The position numbers were made by a program, and so were the translations under genes. A model generated the notes under the pieces. The model was not told the origin of the DNA and ran no database searches. It worked only from the letters and a program-made list of their open reading frames with translations. This document shows positions 38,165-49,554 of a stretch of DNA of 64,000 bases, piece by piece. Position 1 is the stretch's first letter. Every line of letters starts with the position of its first letter. The stretch spans positions 79,928,659-79,992,658 of the forward strand of contig CM049313.1 of assembly GCA_026874595.1 (NCBI GenBank), given 5' to 3'. The stretch comes from Sipunculus nudus. Its lineage: Eukaryota; Annelida; Sipuncula; Golfingiida; Sipunculidae.

Positions 38165-39872
38165 CATGTGTATCAATTTATATATATGTAGCGTTATTAA
38201 ATTATTAAATTTATATATATTCATATACATGGATACATAAATACACGTGTGTACGTCTGGATATATGACCATATATATACATGTGAACGTAGAAGTTTAA
38301 ATAAATACACAGACATAATTTAAAAAATTTAAAGCGAAAGCGCATGCAGCTGTATCAAGTTACAGATGAGTCAGGTTTTAGAGAAGAGAAATTTGTCAAA
38401 GTAATCAAAAACTATGGTCAAGTTTCAGGTATTTACACTCCGGTTCAGTTCCCCTGCATTTCCATCGTTCAATTATCTATTTTTCACGACAATTATTTGA
38501 CGCGCTTAAGCTAACCCTATTGTCGCGAGGGCAAAACAAAGAACATGAAACAAAATAATACAACATGTAAAATACCTTGTATGAATTTCACATATTGAAT
38601 GTTAATTGAAAAATAAGTAAATAAATTTGGTCATGTATGTAAAAATTGTATTACAGCATTTAATAGCTGAAAGTTGCGTTGCGGTACAGGGAGATGACTT
38701 CACAGTGAAATTGCATTTGCACGTAATATACATTCAAGCGACCCCCATTACGCCAGACACGCGTCTAAAGCTACGAGAAGGCCCCGGGGAAACACCTCTC
38801 AGACAATTTTCATATTTACTAAATAAGATAAATAATTATAAATCATCACGTCGTCTTTTTATGTTACCTGCTGAATTTTAGCTGTTAACGAAATAGATTT
38901 AACTGGCGTTTCAGGCATTTGCAGTTTGTTTTCGTTATATGTTGTTTTAAGATTAAGCACAACAAACATCCAGGAATCAGCTAATCAGCTGTACAGAGAA
39001 ATACCACATGTATACCTGGCATGGATATATGGATATCTAATAATATAGGTAGCGTCCCTGACAAAGCCCTCTCAATTTAAATAATAACTGCATTTTTTTC
39101 ATTTTGATTCGACAAAATTTAATGTTCATTTTTATCAAGTAAGAAACATGATACCGGAAGTTTGATATTAGCCTGCTAATAATGAGTTTGTTCTTATTTG
39201 GTGCTTTAATAGTACACTGAAAAGAACACTGCACTTATTCAACTATGACATGTATTTTATGCCTGTAATGTTTCTTTTTAAATGACTTCCGGATGATTTT
39301 GCCAAGAAGCTACCTTAAATCTGAATATGAATAAACCCAATACAGTAATATAGTCTGTTCATTACAGCAATAGCCGGCTCATAAAAATGGCCGTGTATAC
39401 TGGTGACATCACAACAGGAGTTTGAGTCAACGTGAAATGCCGGCACGTAATGAAACAAAGTATGAATGATTTTTTTCAGCCATGTGTATGGGCCCAGTTT
39501 GAGTAGGGGTAATTTTTCATTCAAATGTAATAACCATGCATTATATGACGCTGATTTTACACTGATTTTCTTTTTATTTACAACAGTAATCAGCATGCAT
39601 GCCCCTCCCCCCCCCTACACACACACTTTTTCAGCCATACCATATTATATCGCCTCTACATTTTGCCTATTCAAAGAATGTCAATTTGCCATAAAAATGT
39701 GATCTCATTTCAATTAGTTATGAACAAAGACGTGTCATGGTGTCGCAAAGTTCTTTAAATATCAATAAACTGCAGTCTTGAACTACAGACATGCAGGATT
39801 TACCTGTTTCCAAAACACTCCGGAACATAGCCATTAAAAGCACAAATGAAATAATTCAGGCAGATTTTTAAA
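36871..39872. other. AT-rich interval with two TA microsatellites
   Basis: About 3 kb of AT-rich DNA. Pure TA runs lie at about 37135-37191 and 38101-38163. A less AT-rich pocket at about 38690-38810 lies in an 84-codon frame (38627-38881) with no recognised domain and could be regulatory. A small TATA-rich minisatellite-like stretch surrounds the second TA run. No gene supported. Confidence 0.5.
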
Positions 39873-40487
39873 GGATGAAAATCATAATTTAATTGCTATA
39901 GGATCAGGCGAAATAAGGATGAAAATCATAATTTAATTGCTATAGGATCAGGCGAAATAAGGATGAAAATCATAATTTAATTGCTATAGGATCAGGCGAA
40001 ATAAGGATGAAAATCATAATTTAATTGCTATAGGATCAGGCGAAATAAGGATGAAAATCATAATTTAATTGCTATAGGATCAGGCGAAATAAGGATGAAA
40101 ATCATAATTTAATTGCTATAGGATCAGGCGAAATAAGGATGAAAATCATAATTTAATTGCTATAGGATCAGGCGAAATAAGGATGAAAATCATATAATTT
40201 AATTGCTATAGGATCAGGCGAAATAAGGATGAAAATCATAATTTAATTGCTATAGGATCAGGCGAAATAAGGATGAAAATCATAATTTAATTGCTATAGG
40301 ATCAGGCGAAATAAGGATGAAAATCATAATTTAATTGCTATAGGATCAGGCGAAATAAGGATGAAAATCATAATTTAATTGCTATAGGATCAGGCGAAAT
40401 AAGGATGAAAATCATAATTTAATTGCTATAGGATCAGGCGAAATAAGGATGAAAATCATAATTTAATTGCTATAGGATTTGGCGATT
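39873..40487. repeat. 44-bp minisatellite, 14 near-identical units
   Basis: Fourteen units of 44 bp on the theme GGATGAAAATCATAATTTAA followed by TTGCTATAGGATCAGGCGAAATAA. They are essentially identical, apart from one TA insertion near 40190 and a diverged last unit. This implies recent expansion. Each unit has TAAT/ATTA-type words (CATAATTTAATTG) of the kind bound by homeodomain proteins. The array ends about 2 kb before the Evx start codon. Confidence 0.97.
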
Positions 40488-40920
40488 CCGAGGGATGCAC
40501 ACGGTGCGTACATGTTCGTTGGTCTCTGAGGCGAGAATTCTCCCTGTTTTCTTCCAAATATACTTAGAATTTGAATTGAATCCTATAAAACAAACTCCAC
40601 ATCCAACCCCTCTGCTGATACTGTCGGGTTTTCATATATAACAAGGGTCATTTGTTTGCTTGAGAGTTAATTAGGCTTGAAGGATAAGAAAAACATTTAA
40701 AAGCCTGCTTCGCTCTGTGGTATAACCGTAAAAGCCGTCATTTATACAATGCAAATAATAAAAAGAAATGTTCTAATTATAAAAGACTCAACATATTTTG
40801 CTGGTCTTCATATAACCTTGCGAAAGTGAATTTTGAAAAATAATTACGTACCAACGTTAGATCTGTATCTGTTAAGAACTGAAAGGTTTATATCATTTTT
40901 GCATAAAATTGTTAGATAGG

Positions 40921-41192
40921 CAAAAAAGGTATGGTTCTCAGGCAAAAATCATTGCGGGCGGGCGATTTTTTAAAGCTTTTTTTGTATGTTTGGATAAAAA
41001 TGTCACATGATCAGGACAAAACATGATAATAACAGATTTTATTTGGCTAAACAAATAAAAGAACTACATACAAAGGAAATCTTATCAAAGTTGTATTATT
41101 TTATCTTCTTGAAAGATGAAAATCAAATAAAAATTTTGATGCGAGGGGTTAAAATTTATGCGGACGGTGCCTGAGAACCAAACCTTTTTTTG
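40921..41192. mobile_element. Small inverted-repeat (MITE-like) element, 272 bp
   Basis: The ends are inverted copies of a 24-25 bp sequence. The left is CAAAAAAGGTATGGTTCTCA plus GGCA; the right, reverse-complemented, has AAAAAAAGGTTTGGTTCTCA plus GGCA. The core is AT-rich without a coding frame. Size and ends fit a miniature inverted-repeat element, but no target duplication was identified. Confidence 0.5.
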
Positions 41193-41639
41193 GGCCTTAT
41201 AATTAAATTTGTTAGTGTTTTTTTTTTGCTGAAATATAATTGTAAACAGAATATCAAAAGTGTGATTTGTAATTCTTGTTGAATTATAAATGCGAATATT
41301 AAATTTCGGATACGGGTATATCATAAAAAAAAAAACATTTAAATCCAGCACCTGTTCAATCATTCTCCATTAATTACAGATTTAATTTGTAAATGCGGCG
41401 TTAATGAGAACATGACACCTACACATCAACTTAAATTTAATCACAAATGATAGTGCGCATGTATCTAAATTCGATTGTGATCACAAATGGGTTTAGAAGG
41501 CAATTTCCACTGATTACATCTTATTTTCCTTCAGTAGGCAGTAAATCAGTCAAATGGTCATTGAACTAATGTGTTAGACCAGACAGCATAATAGAAGATT
41601 GATGCATATAATCTATGACAAGTTTCAATTTGTAGTGGG

Positions 41640-42120
41640 CAGCGCCCAAGCGGCTCCCGAGCCGGCCAATCAGAGAAGGTTATAATGGTTGGCTTCCTGG
41701 TCACTATCCATGACAGCATCATTATGCCTTACTGATTTATTCATAACTGACCATTACCTATTTCACTTGTCCAGTCCGCTTGGGTCATTAACTAACTGGC
41801 CCATGGGACTGCGGTCTGGACAAGTAACTTGTCGTCACGCTCTAGTGACCGCGTCACGCTGAGGACACGGACCGCTGGCCCGCTCAGTATGTAGCACCTG
41901 ATGTTGCTACGATGCGTTGTTCGTAATAGCTCCCCAGACAGCCAATCAAAGCTATTACACTTTGTCTGTGCGCGCAGTCCTAGTATTAACATGCTGAGTC
42001 TGTCCTCCCCTGTAGCAGTCTCCGCAGTCATTGCTTGCGTGCAACTTAGCAGGCCTGACACCAACAGACGAAATAGAAGGCGATCACCAGCAAACCAGAC
42101 ACTGTTTATGACAAGGACAT
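41640..42120 (+). promoter_or_regulatory. Candidate Evx promoter-proximal region
   Basis: This ~480-bp island, 0.4-0.9 kb before the Evx start codon, is much less AT-rich and more CpG-rich than its flanks. It carries two CCAAT boxes: GGCCAATCAGAG (CCAAT at 41666-41670) and GCCAATCAAAGC (41942-41946). The second overlaps ATCAAAG, a TCF/LEF-type site. TTATTCATAAC and CATTATG words lie between. A TATATAAT at 42332-42339 is a possible TATA element closer to the gene. Weak frames on both strands here (41792-42064, 41901-42125) lack any domain. Confidence 0.45.
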
Positions 42121-42516
42121 TCTAGGCGATTATTTGTCATTTGGAACAAACGGATGGAAACATTTTGAATAAAAAATAATATGTAGTCTATTATGGAACT
42201 TTCAGAAGAACTTTGCCGCTGCTTCACCTTATAGATCTACCGATCAATCAACAACATTTGACATTTTAATGAACTGTTAGAAACCATCGGAGGCTGAAAT
42301 TCATTTAAAGTTTAATTAAGATATAAACTATTATATAATGCGCAATCTATAATATTGGCACATCGGTTTATTCGAACTGAAACGTACTTTAAACTTGCTA
42401 TTTTTATCCATTAAAAAACATATATATTTTTTAGCCCCGTATACTTGAAGTATTTCGGCGAAAGCTAACAAATATTTGTGTGAAGAGTTTCACCAAAGAG
42501 CAAAGGTTTTAACGAA

Positions 42517-42679
42517 ATGCAGGCCGGCAGTGTGTCATCTCCCAAAATACAGAAGCCGGAAGTAGAAGAGGCGTCAGCAGCCATCGTGCAGGACGCCGAC
42601 TCCATGATGCCGTACCCGGACTCTGACCAAGGGCCTGTCTTGCCCGCCGACAAAGTCAGCGACAAGGAACATACACACA
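42517..42679 (+). CDS. Evx: Evx exon 1
   Basis: Encodes residues 1-54 plus the first base of codon 55. It starts [15 protein letters not shown] and is acidic, with no domain, as is usual for Evx N-termini. The donor is ACA/GTGAGT at 42680. The reading frame has a TGA at 42481-42483, so the ATG at 42517 is the natural start unless a 5' intron intervenes. A minus-strand frame over the same bases is a shadow. Confidence 0.85.
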
Positions 42680-43795
42680 GTGAGTGTTATTAAAAGTCAA
42701 ATGTTAAAATGATATAAAAATGGTTGTAGAATATCAATACAATAAACGCTAAGTGACTGTAATGGATTTAACGCTAAAGAATTTGTACACGGTGAGCAAT
42801 ATTATCGTAAATAAAATTATACAGGGTAAATAATGTTTACTTGTATACAAAGTGCGTGTTTTGATACAATAACATGAAATAAGTTAAAACGAAAGAACAC
42901 ACTCAGAGGGAGTGATCACATGACGTAATATTGAGCTTACTTACACTAACACTAACCCTTACAATTATTATAAAGAAATCAAAGTTTTATCATTTTACAG
43001 CCAGAAGCAGTATAATGCAGTATACCATATAATGTTTTAAATGTTATAATATGCATTTATGGGAATAAGAACTTATTAAGTGTGAGCCATATTGATGTAA
43101 AAATAAAAAAAAAAAAACTGAAGGAGAGGTAACTTTAAATGATGGAATTTTAGAAAGATTCAGAGGAAAAGGTATTAAAATAAAGTTTCTGTAATAAACA
43201 ACTTATATGGTTATGCATGGAATCATAAAAATAATTTGAAATTAAAGTGTTTGAGTAAGAAAGAATTTTTACAGCAGGAAAAAAGTTCAGTAATTTAAGA
43301 TAGTGTCTCTGGCATAAAAAAACACTTAAATTAAAATAAATCGATTTTGATTTACATTTGATCACATACTAAAAATATAGCTTTAAACCTAAAAGTGTTC
43401 TGTCTAAAGGCAAGCGTTTGATGCATTTTCTCTTGATTTTTTTTTCAGTATCTTTGACCATTTGTAATACATAAATTTACGTATAATTGGTCTCTTCTTC
43501 TAAATCGGTCGAGTCGTTTGTTAATGCATATAATCAATGACCACAAACTATTATGAATGCAGTATGTATTATATTAACTGGAGAAAAAAATATTTCAGTT
43601 CCTTCAGAAATAAACAGAAAAAGGGTCACAAAGAAGAAATCAACGTTAAAAATGTCAGCTACCCGGTAACCTTCTAGTATTATCACAGAGACGCATGAAT
43701 GTGTAAATTTAATTATTTCACATGATACAGACGTTACATGGTCTCTTGTTTGTTACAGTCATTAAACATGATTTAAAAATGTCCATATCATACTG

Positions 43796-43826
<31 letters not shown>

Positions 43827-45630
43827 TATGTATGTATATATATATTCACAGAAATATTTTTTTACATAATAAAAGATTAAAATAATACATATCTGATAAT
43901 CACAAAAATCTGATTTCGATATTATATTTCTCTTTTATCAAGTCAACTTAATAATAAAATACTATATTTGATAAAAAATAATATGTTAATAGGAACGTGT
44001 TATATACTTGAATTACTCATTTTTTACTTGAATTACCCATTCTGCTTCATAGGTTAAAAGAAAAGAACATAATTTATGTCATGAGAAAATGGCTTACCCC
44101 TTAAATCATTAGATAATGGCTTATAATTTATATTATTAGAAAATGGCTTATAATTTATATTATTATTATGGCTTATAATTTATATTATTAGTAAATGGCT
44201 TATACCTTATATTAATAGTAATTGGTTTATACCATATATTATTAGAAAAATTCTTGTACATTTTAGTATATTATATTATAATTATAATTAATATACATAT
44301 CTTAGTCTTCCTCTGATTATTAATTATTTATTTACACAATGGATCTGACTATTGTGCCTTATCGACATGTGGTGTATCATCATATTCTTGTTGATCACTG
44401 AGGGTCACTTTATGTTAACGTTAACATTTATAACGTTTATAACAATTATAAAACTGATTGATATATAAAAGTTGATAATAAAATTCAGTACCCGTATTTA
44501 ATATTTATTAAGGCTAATAATTTAATAGTGAATATATTTAACGTTCAGCCTTCACTAAATTAATTTAAAATCCCACCTTAGTTTGATTGTTTCAATTTTA
44601 TTGCCTCAGTCCTGGAAGGAATTAATTATGCTTGTGATAGGGGTGAAGAATTGCCTCTGTTGGGGGGGGGGGGGGGGGGGGGGGGGGGGAGCTTGTGACT
44701 CGAACAACCTCTGTGAGGCGAGTTGGTGAAAAGCCTCCTTATAAAGAAAACATGGGCAGATAATTTGAGTTGTTGTACTGGGACTTTCCAGACCGAAGTG
44801 TCACAGCTAACATTCGTACAGGATTAATAATGGACTGGTATAGTAAATGTTAAGGTGTTAATAACATTATATAATATATTATTTTATCTGTATCACCGCC
44901 AATATTACCGCCATGCAGCCTGAACAGGTAGCGCTTACAGTCGTGGTCTAGAAAATGGAGACTTTCATTCAATGTTTAAAGATTTCCTTGCCTTTCAAAT
45001 ATCGATAATTTATCGAGAATCAATCGCCGAACCTGGACTGACTGTCGGTGTAAACCTTTCTTGCATATATACTATGTTTTTACAGTTTCTTTTTAAAATT
45101 TTTTATCATTTAAATATTCACAGGATATATAAACGCTTCACCAGGACGACAGCACTTATTATAATTTACACTAATTAATCAACATAATGTTTTGTCGCTT
45201 TTTAGATCTTTATAAAGTATAAACGGCCCGAAGCTGCTCCATGGTGCATGCATTATCACTAGCAGGTCCTTGCTTTTTCATTTTTTAATAAAAAAAAATC
45301 ATTTTAATTTTTAACCTTTTCTAGATTTTGAAGAATTTGAGACCATCTTACATTGTGATTTATATGATTTGTGAACAACTTACATACTATGAAATGATAA
45401 AAACTAAAAAAAATTAACCATGCTAATCATGCTAAACTTATGTGTGAATATTAAGTCACAGCATGGGATGTTAGACAGTAACATTTATTTCATCCAATGT
45501 AAGTTCCATTGAATAAGTAGTTTTGGAGTGTCTTATAAACCCCGCTGTGGGTTGATCACCATGTGATTTGTTATGTTTCCAGTTTTGAAAATATTGTACA
45601 AGACACTAAAATGAATGAACTATCTATCTA

Positions 45631-45681
<51 letters not shown>

Positions 45682-47355
45682 ATATTCTATCTATCTAGTA
45701 AAGGAAATAAGGTTTCATGAGTAGTTTCTGTAGATATGTTCTGTACAAACATAATATGTAAAAAAAATATATGACACGCTTATAGTAACTGATGTGGTGA
45801 CGTATATAGTAACACGTATATTGACCGTCTGATTGCTTAAATTTGAGGTAAACGAAACGCTAATACAAGAGGCTATATATAACCTGTATTGATTGTATGG
45901 ACATTTTATCAATCTAAAGGATCTTTATTGGATGTAATTATTCCATCAGTATAATCCGATAATAAGCCGATTCATATATTTCTTAATGCGAATAAATGTC
46001 GTATTTTAATTTAACAAATTATCAAAACATCTTTAAGACGTCAGGAGTTTATTTAATACTTTTTCTATAAACATATTGTAAATCAATAAAATTCAGTAAA
46101 TAATGCTTGAAGAATGCTATAATGTGTAGGCTAAGGTCAAGCGCTCTATAATGCCAATTTTCAAATCGGCTGATGCAATAAGTTACTCTCTGGTGTGTTA
46201 TATATTAATATATTCACCTTTTAAAGAACAATCCATCCTTCATGTCAGGTTAGGTATATCACATAATGAAAGTATGAACCACATAAAAATGCACTGAGGG
46301 ATGTAAAGTCAGGATGTAAAATGTCATATACAACAACGCTCAAACTTATTTGATTTTACTTGTGCATACGAGTAACTTAATAATCATGAATGTCATATTA
46401 TTTTTTTATATGTTCATAAGGCTGCTCTAGCAAGGTGCTACCAAAGTTACCACGTGACCAAAATAGCAAAGCCACCACTATCGTTTTCATATCTGATAAA
46501 ATCTTCACAACCTCGAAGAATCTGCTTCAAAGGTTATTGCAGTTCTAGGAATGGTCATTTCATAAATATAACTGCGAAAATATAACTATTATTATTGGGC
46601 ATGATAAATATAATAATATCAACAAGGATAATTATATGTATTTAATTGTTAAAGTATAATTACTTTAGGGTTAGGGTTATTATAAATTAATGGACCTCAG
46701 TGCGGACGGTACGGGTTCGATCCAAGGAATTGGCCATGTTTGTGTTTTCACTCTGTTACAAAAATGACATCAGCAATTATACAGCTGAATCTGCAACTAC
46801 CACCACTGCTACTGTCACTGCTTTAGCCATTACACAGCTGAATCTGCAACTACCACCACTGCTACTGTCACTGTTTTAGCCATTACACAGCTGAATCTGC
46901 AACTACCACCACTGCTACTGTCACTGCTTTAGCCATTACACAGCTGAATCTGCAACTACCACCACTGCTACTGTCACTGCTTTAGCCATTACACAGCTGA
47001 ATCTGCAACTACCACCACTGCTACTGTCACTGCTTTAGCCATTACACAGCTGAATCTGCAACTACCACCACTGCTACTGTCACTGCTTTAGCCATTACAC
47101 AGCTGAATCTGCAACTACCACCACTGCTACTGTCACTGCTTTAGCCATTACACAGCTGAATCTGCAACTACCACTACTACTACTACTACTACTTTTACTG
47201 TTATTACTACTGCCAATACTATTACTACTACTACTACTGCTGCTGTTATTGCTACTTTTACTACTGCAACTGCTGCTACAACAACAACAACAACAACAAC
47301 AACTACTACTACTACTACTACTTACTACTTTTACTCTTACTACTACTGCTACTAT

Positions 47356-47405
<50 letters not shown>

Positions 47406-49554
47406 TGGGTGCTACTACTACTAAAACAACAACAACAACTTCTAATACAATTACTGCTTTTACTCTTACTACTACTGCTACTATTACTACTACTACTAAT
47501 ACATCTACTACTATTACCTCTTTTACTATTACTACTATTGCTACTATTACTTCTACTATTACTACTACTACTACTGCTGCTTCTACTATTGTTTTACAAT
47601 TTTTCTTTCACTTCTACTGCTTCTACTGTTACTTATACGACTACGACTAGTACACTTACTACTATTCCTAGCGCTGATACTACTACTACGACTACTACTA
47701 CAACTACTACTACAACTACTCCCATTTACTACTTTTACTATGAATACTACTGCTACTACTATTATTACTATTTCTTCTACTACTGCTACTGCTATTGCTG
47801 CCATTGCTACTAAAACGACAACAACTACTAATACAATTAACACTTTAACTCTAACTACTGATGCTACTACCATTACTACTACTACAACTACTACTACTAC
47901 TGCTACTAATACTACTACTACTACTAACTACTGCTTTTGCTGCTACTTCTTCAAACAACGACAACAACTACTAATACAATTAACACTTTAACTCTAACTA
48001 CTGATGCTACTACCATTACTACTACTACAACTACTACTACTACTGCTACTGATACTGCTGCTGCTATTGCTGCTACTGATACTACAACTTCAACAACTAC
48101 TTATACTATTACTACTGTTACTATTACTACTATTGCTACTATTACTTCTACTATTATTGCTACTACTACTGCTGCTTCTACCTTTGCTATTAATACTTTT
48201 ACTATTACTTCTACTGCTACCACTATTACTAAGACTACTACTAATACTCCTACTACTATTGCTGCTACTACTACTACTACTTCTACTAATACTACTACTA
48301 CTTTTACTACTGCTGGTGATAATACCAAACCTATTATATATATTTTTTAACAGAGAGTCCGCCAGAGGAGCCCCAGGTTCGGCGTTACCGCACTGCCTTT
48401 ACACGGGAGCAGATAGCTCGGCTTGAGAAGGAGTTTTACCGTGAGAACTACGTGTCCCGTCCAAGACGCTGCGAGCTGGCGGCCGAACTCAACCTGCCGG
48501 AGAGTACCATCAAGGTCAGTCTCAATATCATCTGGTTCCGTCACGTGGTACTGATAATCACAATCACAGCTCATCTATTTATACCTGACACTCTTATTTC
48601 TTTATAAATAAAGCTCTACTAAAAGCTAGAATAGAAAGTTGGGTTTTGCGTTTTAAAATTTGTTGCCTGTTAAGACAAAAACAGAAGTTTATGGGAACTA
48701 GGAAACTAATTCAAATGACTGTGGATTGATAAACCAACGTGTTACCCACTGGCAAAGGATAAATGTTACAGATGCATTATATCTTTACATTCTGAGAAAA
48801 CATTTAAAGATTTAAATTTTTATTTTTCCCTGTCTGCCTGCAGAAAGTTAGCTGAATATATAATGAACACTCTGTTGTTTCCAGGTTTGTATATAATAAA
48901 CACTGTGTTGTTTCTCGAGTTTGTATATAATGAAAACTCTGTCGTTTCTCAGGTTTGTATATAATGAAAACTCTGTCGCTTCTCAGGTTTGTGTATAATG
49001 AAAACTCTGTTGTTTCCCAGGTGTGGTTCCAGAATCGACGCATGAAGGACAAACGTCAGCGCCTAGCCATGGCTTGGCCTTATGGGATCGTCGATCCGAA
49101 CGTTTACGCCTACATCGTGAACGCAGCGGCGTCCCTTGCGCATGCGCCGCACGCGCCACCGTCCCTCAGCTATTACCCAGGCCTGGGGATGCATCAACCA
49201 AATCAATTCGGACGAATCCCAGACCCACTTAGAATTCGGCCTGATGCCTTACCCCATCCTCTCCCCACCCCTGTTCTCCGACCAAACGTGACCCCTCGGC
49301 CTGGCCTGACGGACCCTACAACTCCAGGTACTCCTCCAAGCCAGTCTCAGCCAAAACTCACCGGAAGCGGAAGTGGCGTCAGCCATGGTGAAAAAGGAGG
49401 AAGTCCATGCGGAAGCTTAAACCGGGCATGCACTTGTCAAATGAAGTACAGCTCCTTGCCCAAAGTGATGCCTTCGGAGCGTTTGCACACGGCACGCAGC
49501 AGCAGCGTGACGTCAACGTCTCTCTTCAGGCCTTACGAGACAGACGGCGACTGA
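42517..49554 (+). CDS. Evx: Even-skipped/Evx homeobox transcription factor (three exons)
   Basis: Joined exons 42517-42679, 48354-48514 and 49021-49554 encode 285 residues. The Eve/Evx family are nuclear DNA-binding regulators of posterior and neural patterning. The homeodomain is at residues 63-122, with F8, L16, F20, W48, F49, Q50, N51 and R53 all present. Family signatures include [14 protein letters not shown] and [15 protein letters not shown], followed by the Evx-like [15 protein letters not shown]. Introns follow GT-AG: intron 1 about 5.7 kb in phase 1, intron 2 506 bp in phase 0 between homeodomain residues 46 and 47. A proline-rich region (about 154-220), a small cysteine cluster (238-247) and a C-terminal LFRPY (276-280) follow. 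The ATG has a purine at -3, and an in-frame TGA sits 36 bases upstream. Confidence 0.95.
44662..44689. repeat. 28-base G homopolymer in Evx intron 1
   Basis: An uninterrupted G run on the sense strand of the intron, able to form a quadruplex in the nascent transcript. Length in the native genome is uncertain. Confidence 0.9.
45621..45697. repeat. ATCT tetranucleotide microsatellite
   Basis: About 17 TCTA/ATCT units with two small interruptions, inside Evx intron 1. Confidence 0.95.
46777..47170. repeat. 53-bp minisatellite in Evx intron 1
   Basis: Seven near-identical 53-bp units, starting TTACACAGCTGAATCTGCAA and followed by CTACCACCACTGCTACTGTC. Unit starts are 53 bases apart (46777, 46830). 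The ACCACCACTGCTACT part resembles the triplet tract that follows, which may have grown from it. Confidence 0.96.
47171..48330. repeat. ACT/ACA trinucleotide tract in Evx intron 1
   Basis: About 1.15 kb of imperfect ACT (also ACA, GCT, ATT) triplets that mostly keep triplet phase. This yields poly-Thr, poly-Leu/Tyr and antisense poly-Val frames of up to 140 codons that have no coding support. A block near 47820-47925 recurs at about 47950-48060. The tract ends only about 20-25 bases before exon 2, so it makes up the branch-point region of this intron. Confidence 0.94.
48354..48514 (+). CDS. Evx: Evx exon 2, homeodomain N-terminal arm and helices 1-2
   Basis: Begins after TTTTTTAACAG and ends AAG/GTCAGT. 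It encodes the end of codon 55 to residue 108. The homeodomain starts at V63 with the [11 protein letters not shown] arm, then helix 1 (RLEKEFY) and helix 2 ([10 protein letters not shown]), ending TIK at homeodomain position 46. The short segment SPPEEPQ precedes the domain. The ACT-triplet tract reaches almost to the acceptor. Confidence 0.96.
48515..48849 (+). other. Evx intron 2, 5' part
   Basis: AT-rich intronic sequence starting GTCAGT, with no repeats or frames of note. Confidence 0.7.
48850..49020 (+). repeat. 34-bp tandem repeat forming the Evx intron 2 acceptor
   Basis: Five copies of about 34 bp on the theme GTTTGTATATAATGAAAACT plus CTGTTGTTTCTCAG. Each ends in a pyrimidine tract and AG followed by GT. 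AGs fall at 48883-48884, 48918-48919 (CTCGAG, weaker), 48951-48952, 48985-48986 and 49019-49020. The last is the true exon 3 acceptor, judged by homeodomain continuity. Use of any earlier AG adds 34, 68, 101 or 136 bases and reads Val-Cys-(Val/Ile)-stop, removing the recognition helix. Confidence 0.88.
49021..49554 (+). CDS. Evx: Evx exon 3, recognition helix and C-terminal region
   Basis: Encodes residues 109-285, ending in TGA at 49552-49554. It opens with recognition helix 3 ([14 protein letters not shown]). The Ala-rich [14 protein letters not shown] stretch, a proline-rich linker, a Gly/Ser segment, [13 protein letters not shown] and the terminal [11 protein letters not shown] follow. 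LFRPY differs by one conservative change from the LFKPY Groucho-recruiting motif described in Drosophila Eve, so a repressor role is likely by inference. The 3' splice site is the last of five tandem acceptor-like copies. Frames 49023-49232 and 49407-49727 are shadows or run into the 3' UTR. Confidence 0.95.
   Translation: MWFQNRRMKDKRQRLAMAWPYGIVDPNVYAYIVNAAASLAHAPHAPPSLSYYPGLGMHQPNQFGRIPDPLRIRPDALPHPLPTPVLRPNVTPRPGLTDPTTPGTPPSQSQPKLTGSGSGVSHGEKGGSPCGSLNRACTCQMKYSSLPKVMPSERLHTARSSSVTSTSLFRPYETDGD

Larger units (their letters stand above)
42680..46776 (+). other. Evx intron 1, first 4.1 kb
   Basis: AT-rich intronic DNA. It contains a TA/TGTA microsatellite at about 43796-43848, a run of about five degenerate ATGGCTTATAATTTATATTA units (44088-44245), a 28-base G run (44662-44689) and an ATCT tetranucleotide repeat (45621-45697). 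A short TTAGGGTTAGGGTTA lies at 46665-46679. Small frames inside are composition artefacts. No independent nested gene is seen. Confidence 0.75.

Noticed and set aside
42465..42665. Minus-strand frame across Evx exon 1
   Set aside because: Shadow of the real exon. The + frame joins the homeodomain exon with matching splice phase.
46665..46679. Telomere-like TTAGGGTTAGGG
   Set aside because: Little more than two copies, within chance for this sequence.
46690..46725. tRNA-like B box (GGGTTCGATCC) with a possible A box
   Set aside because: The boxes are too close together and no cloverleaf can be drawn. At best a worn SINE fragment.
47249..48426. Poly-Thr, poly-Leu and poly-Val frames
   Set aside because: They lie in ACT triplets within Evx intron 1 and are low-complexity artefacts.
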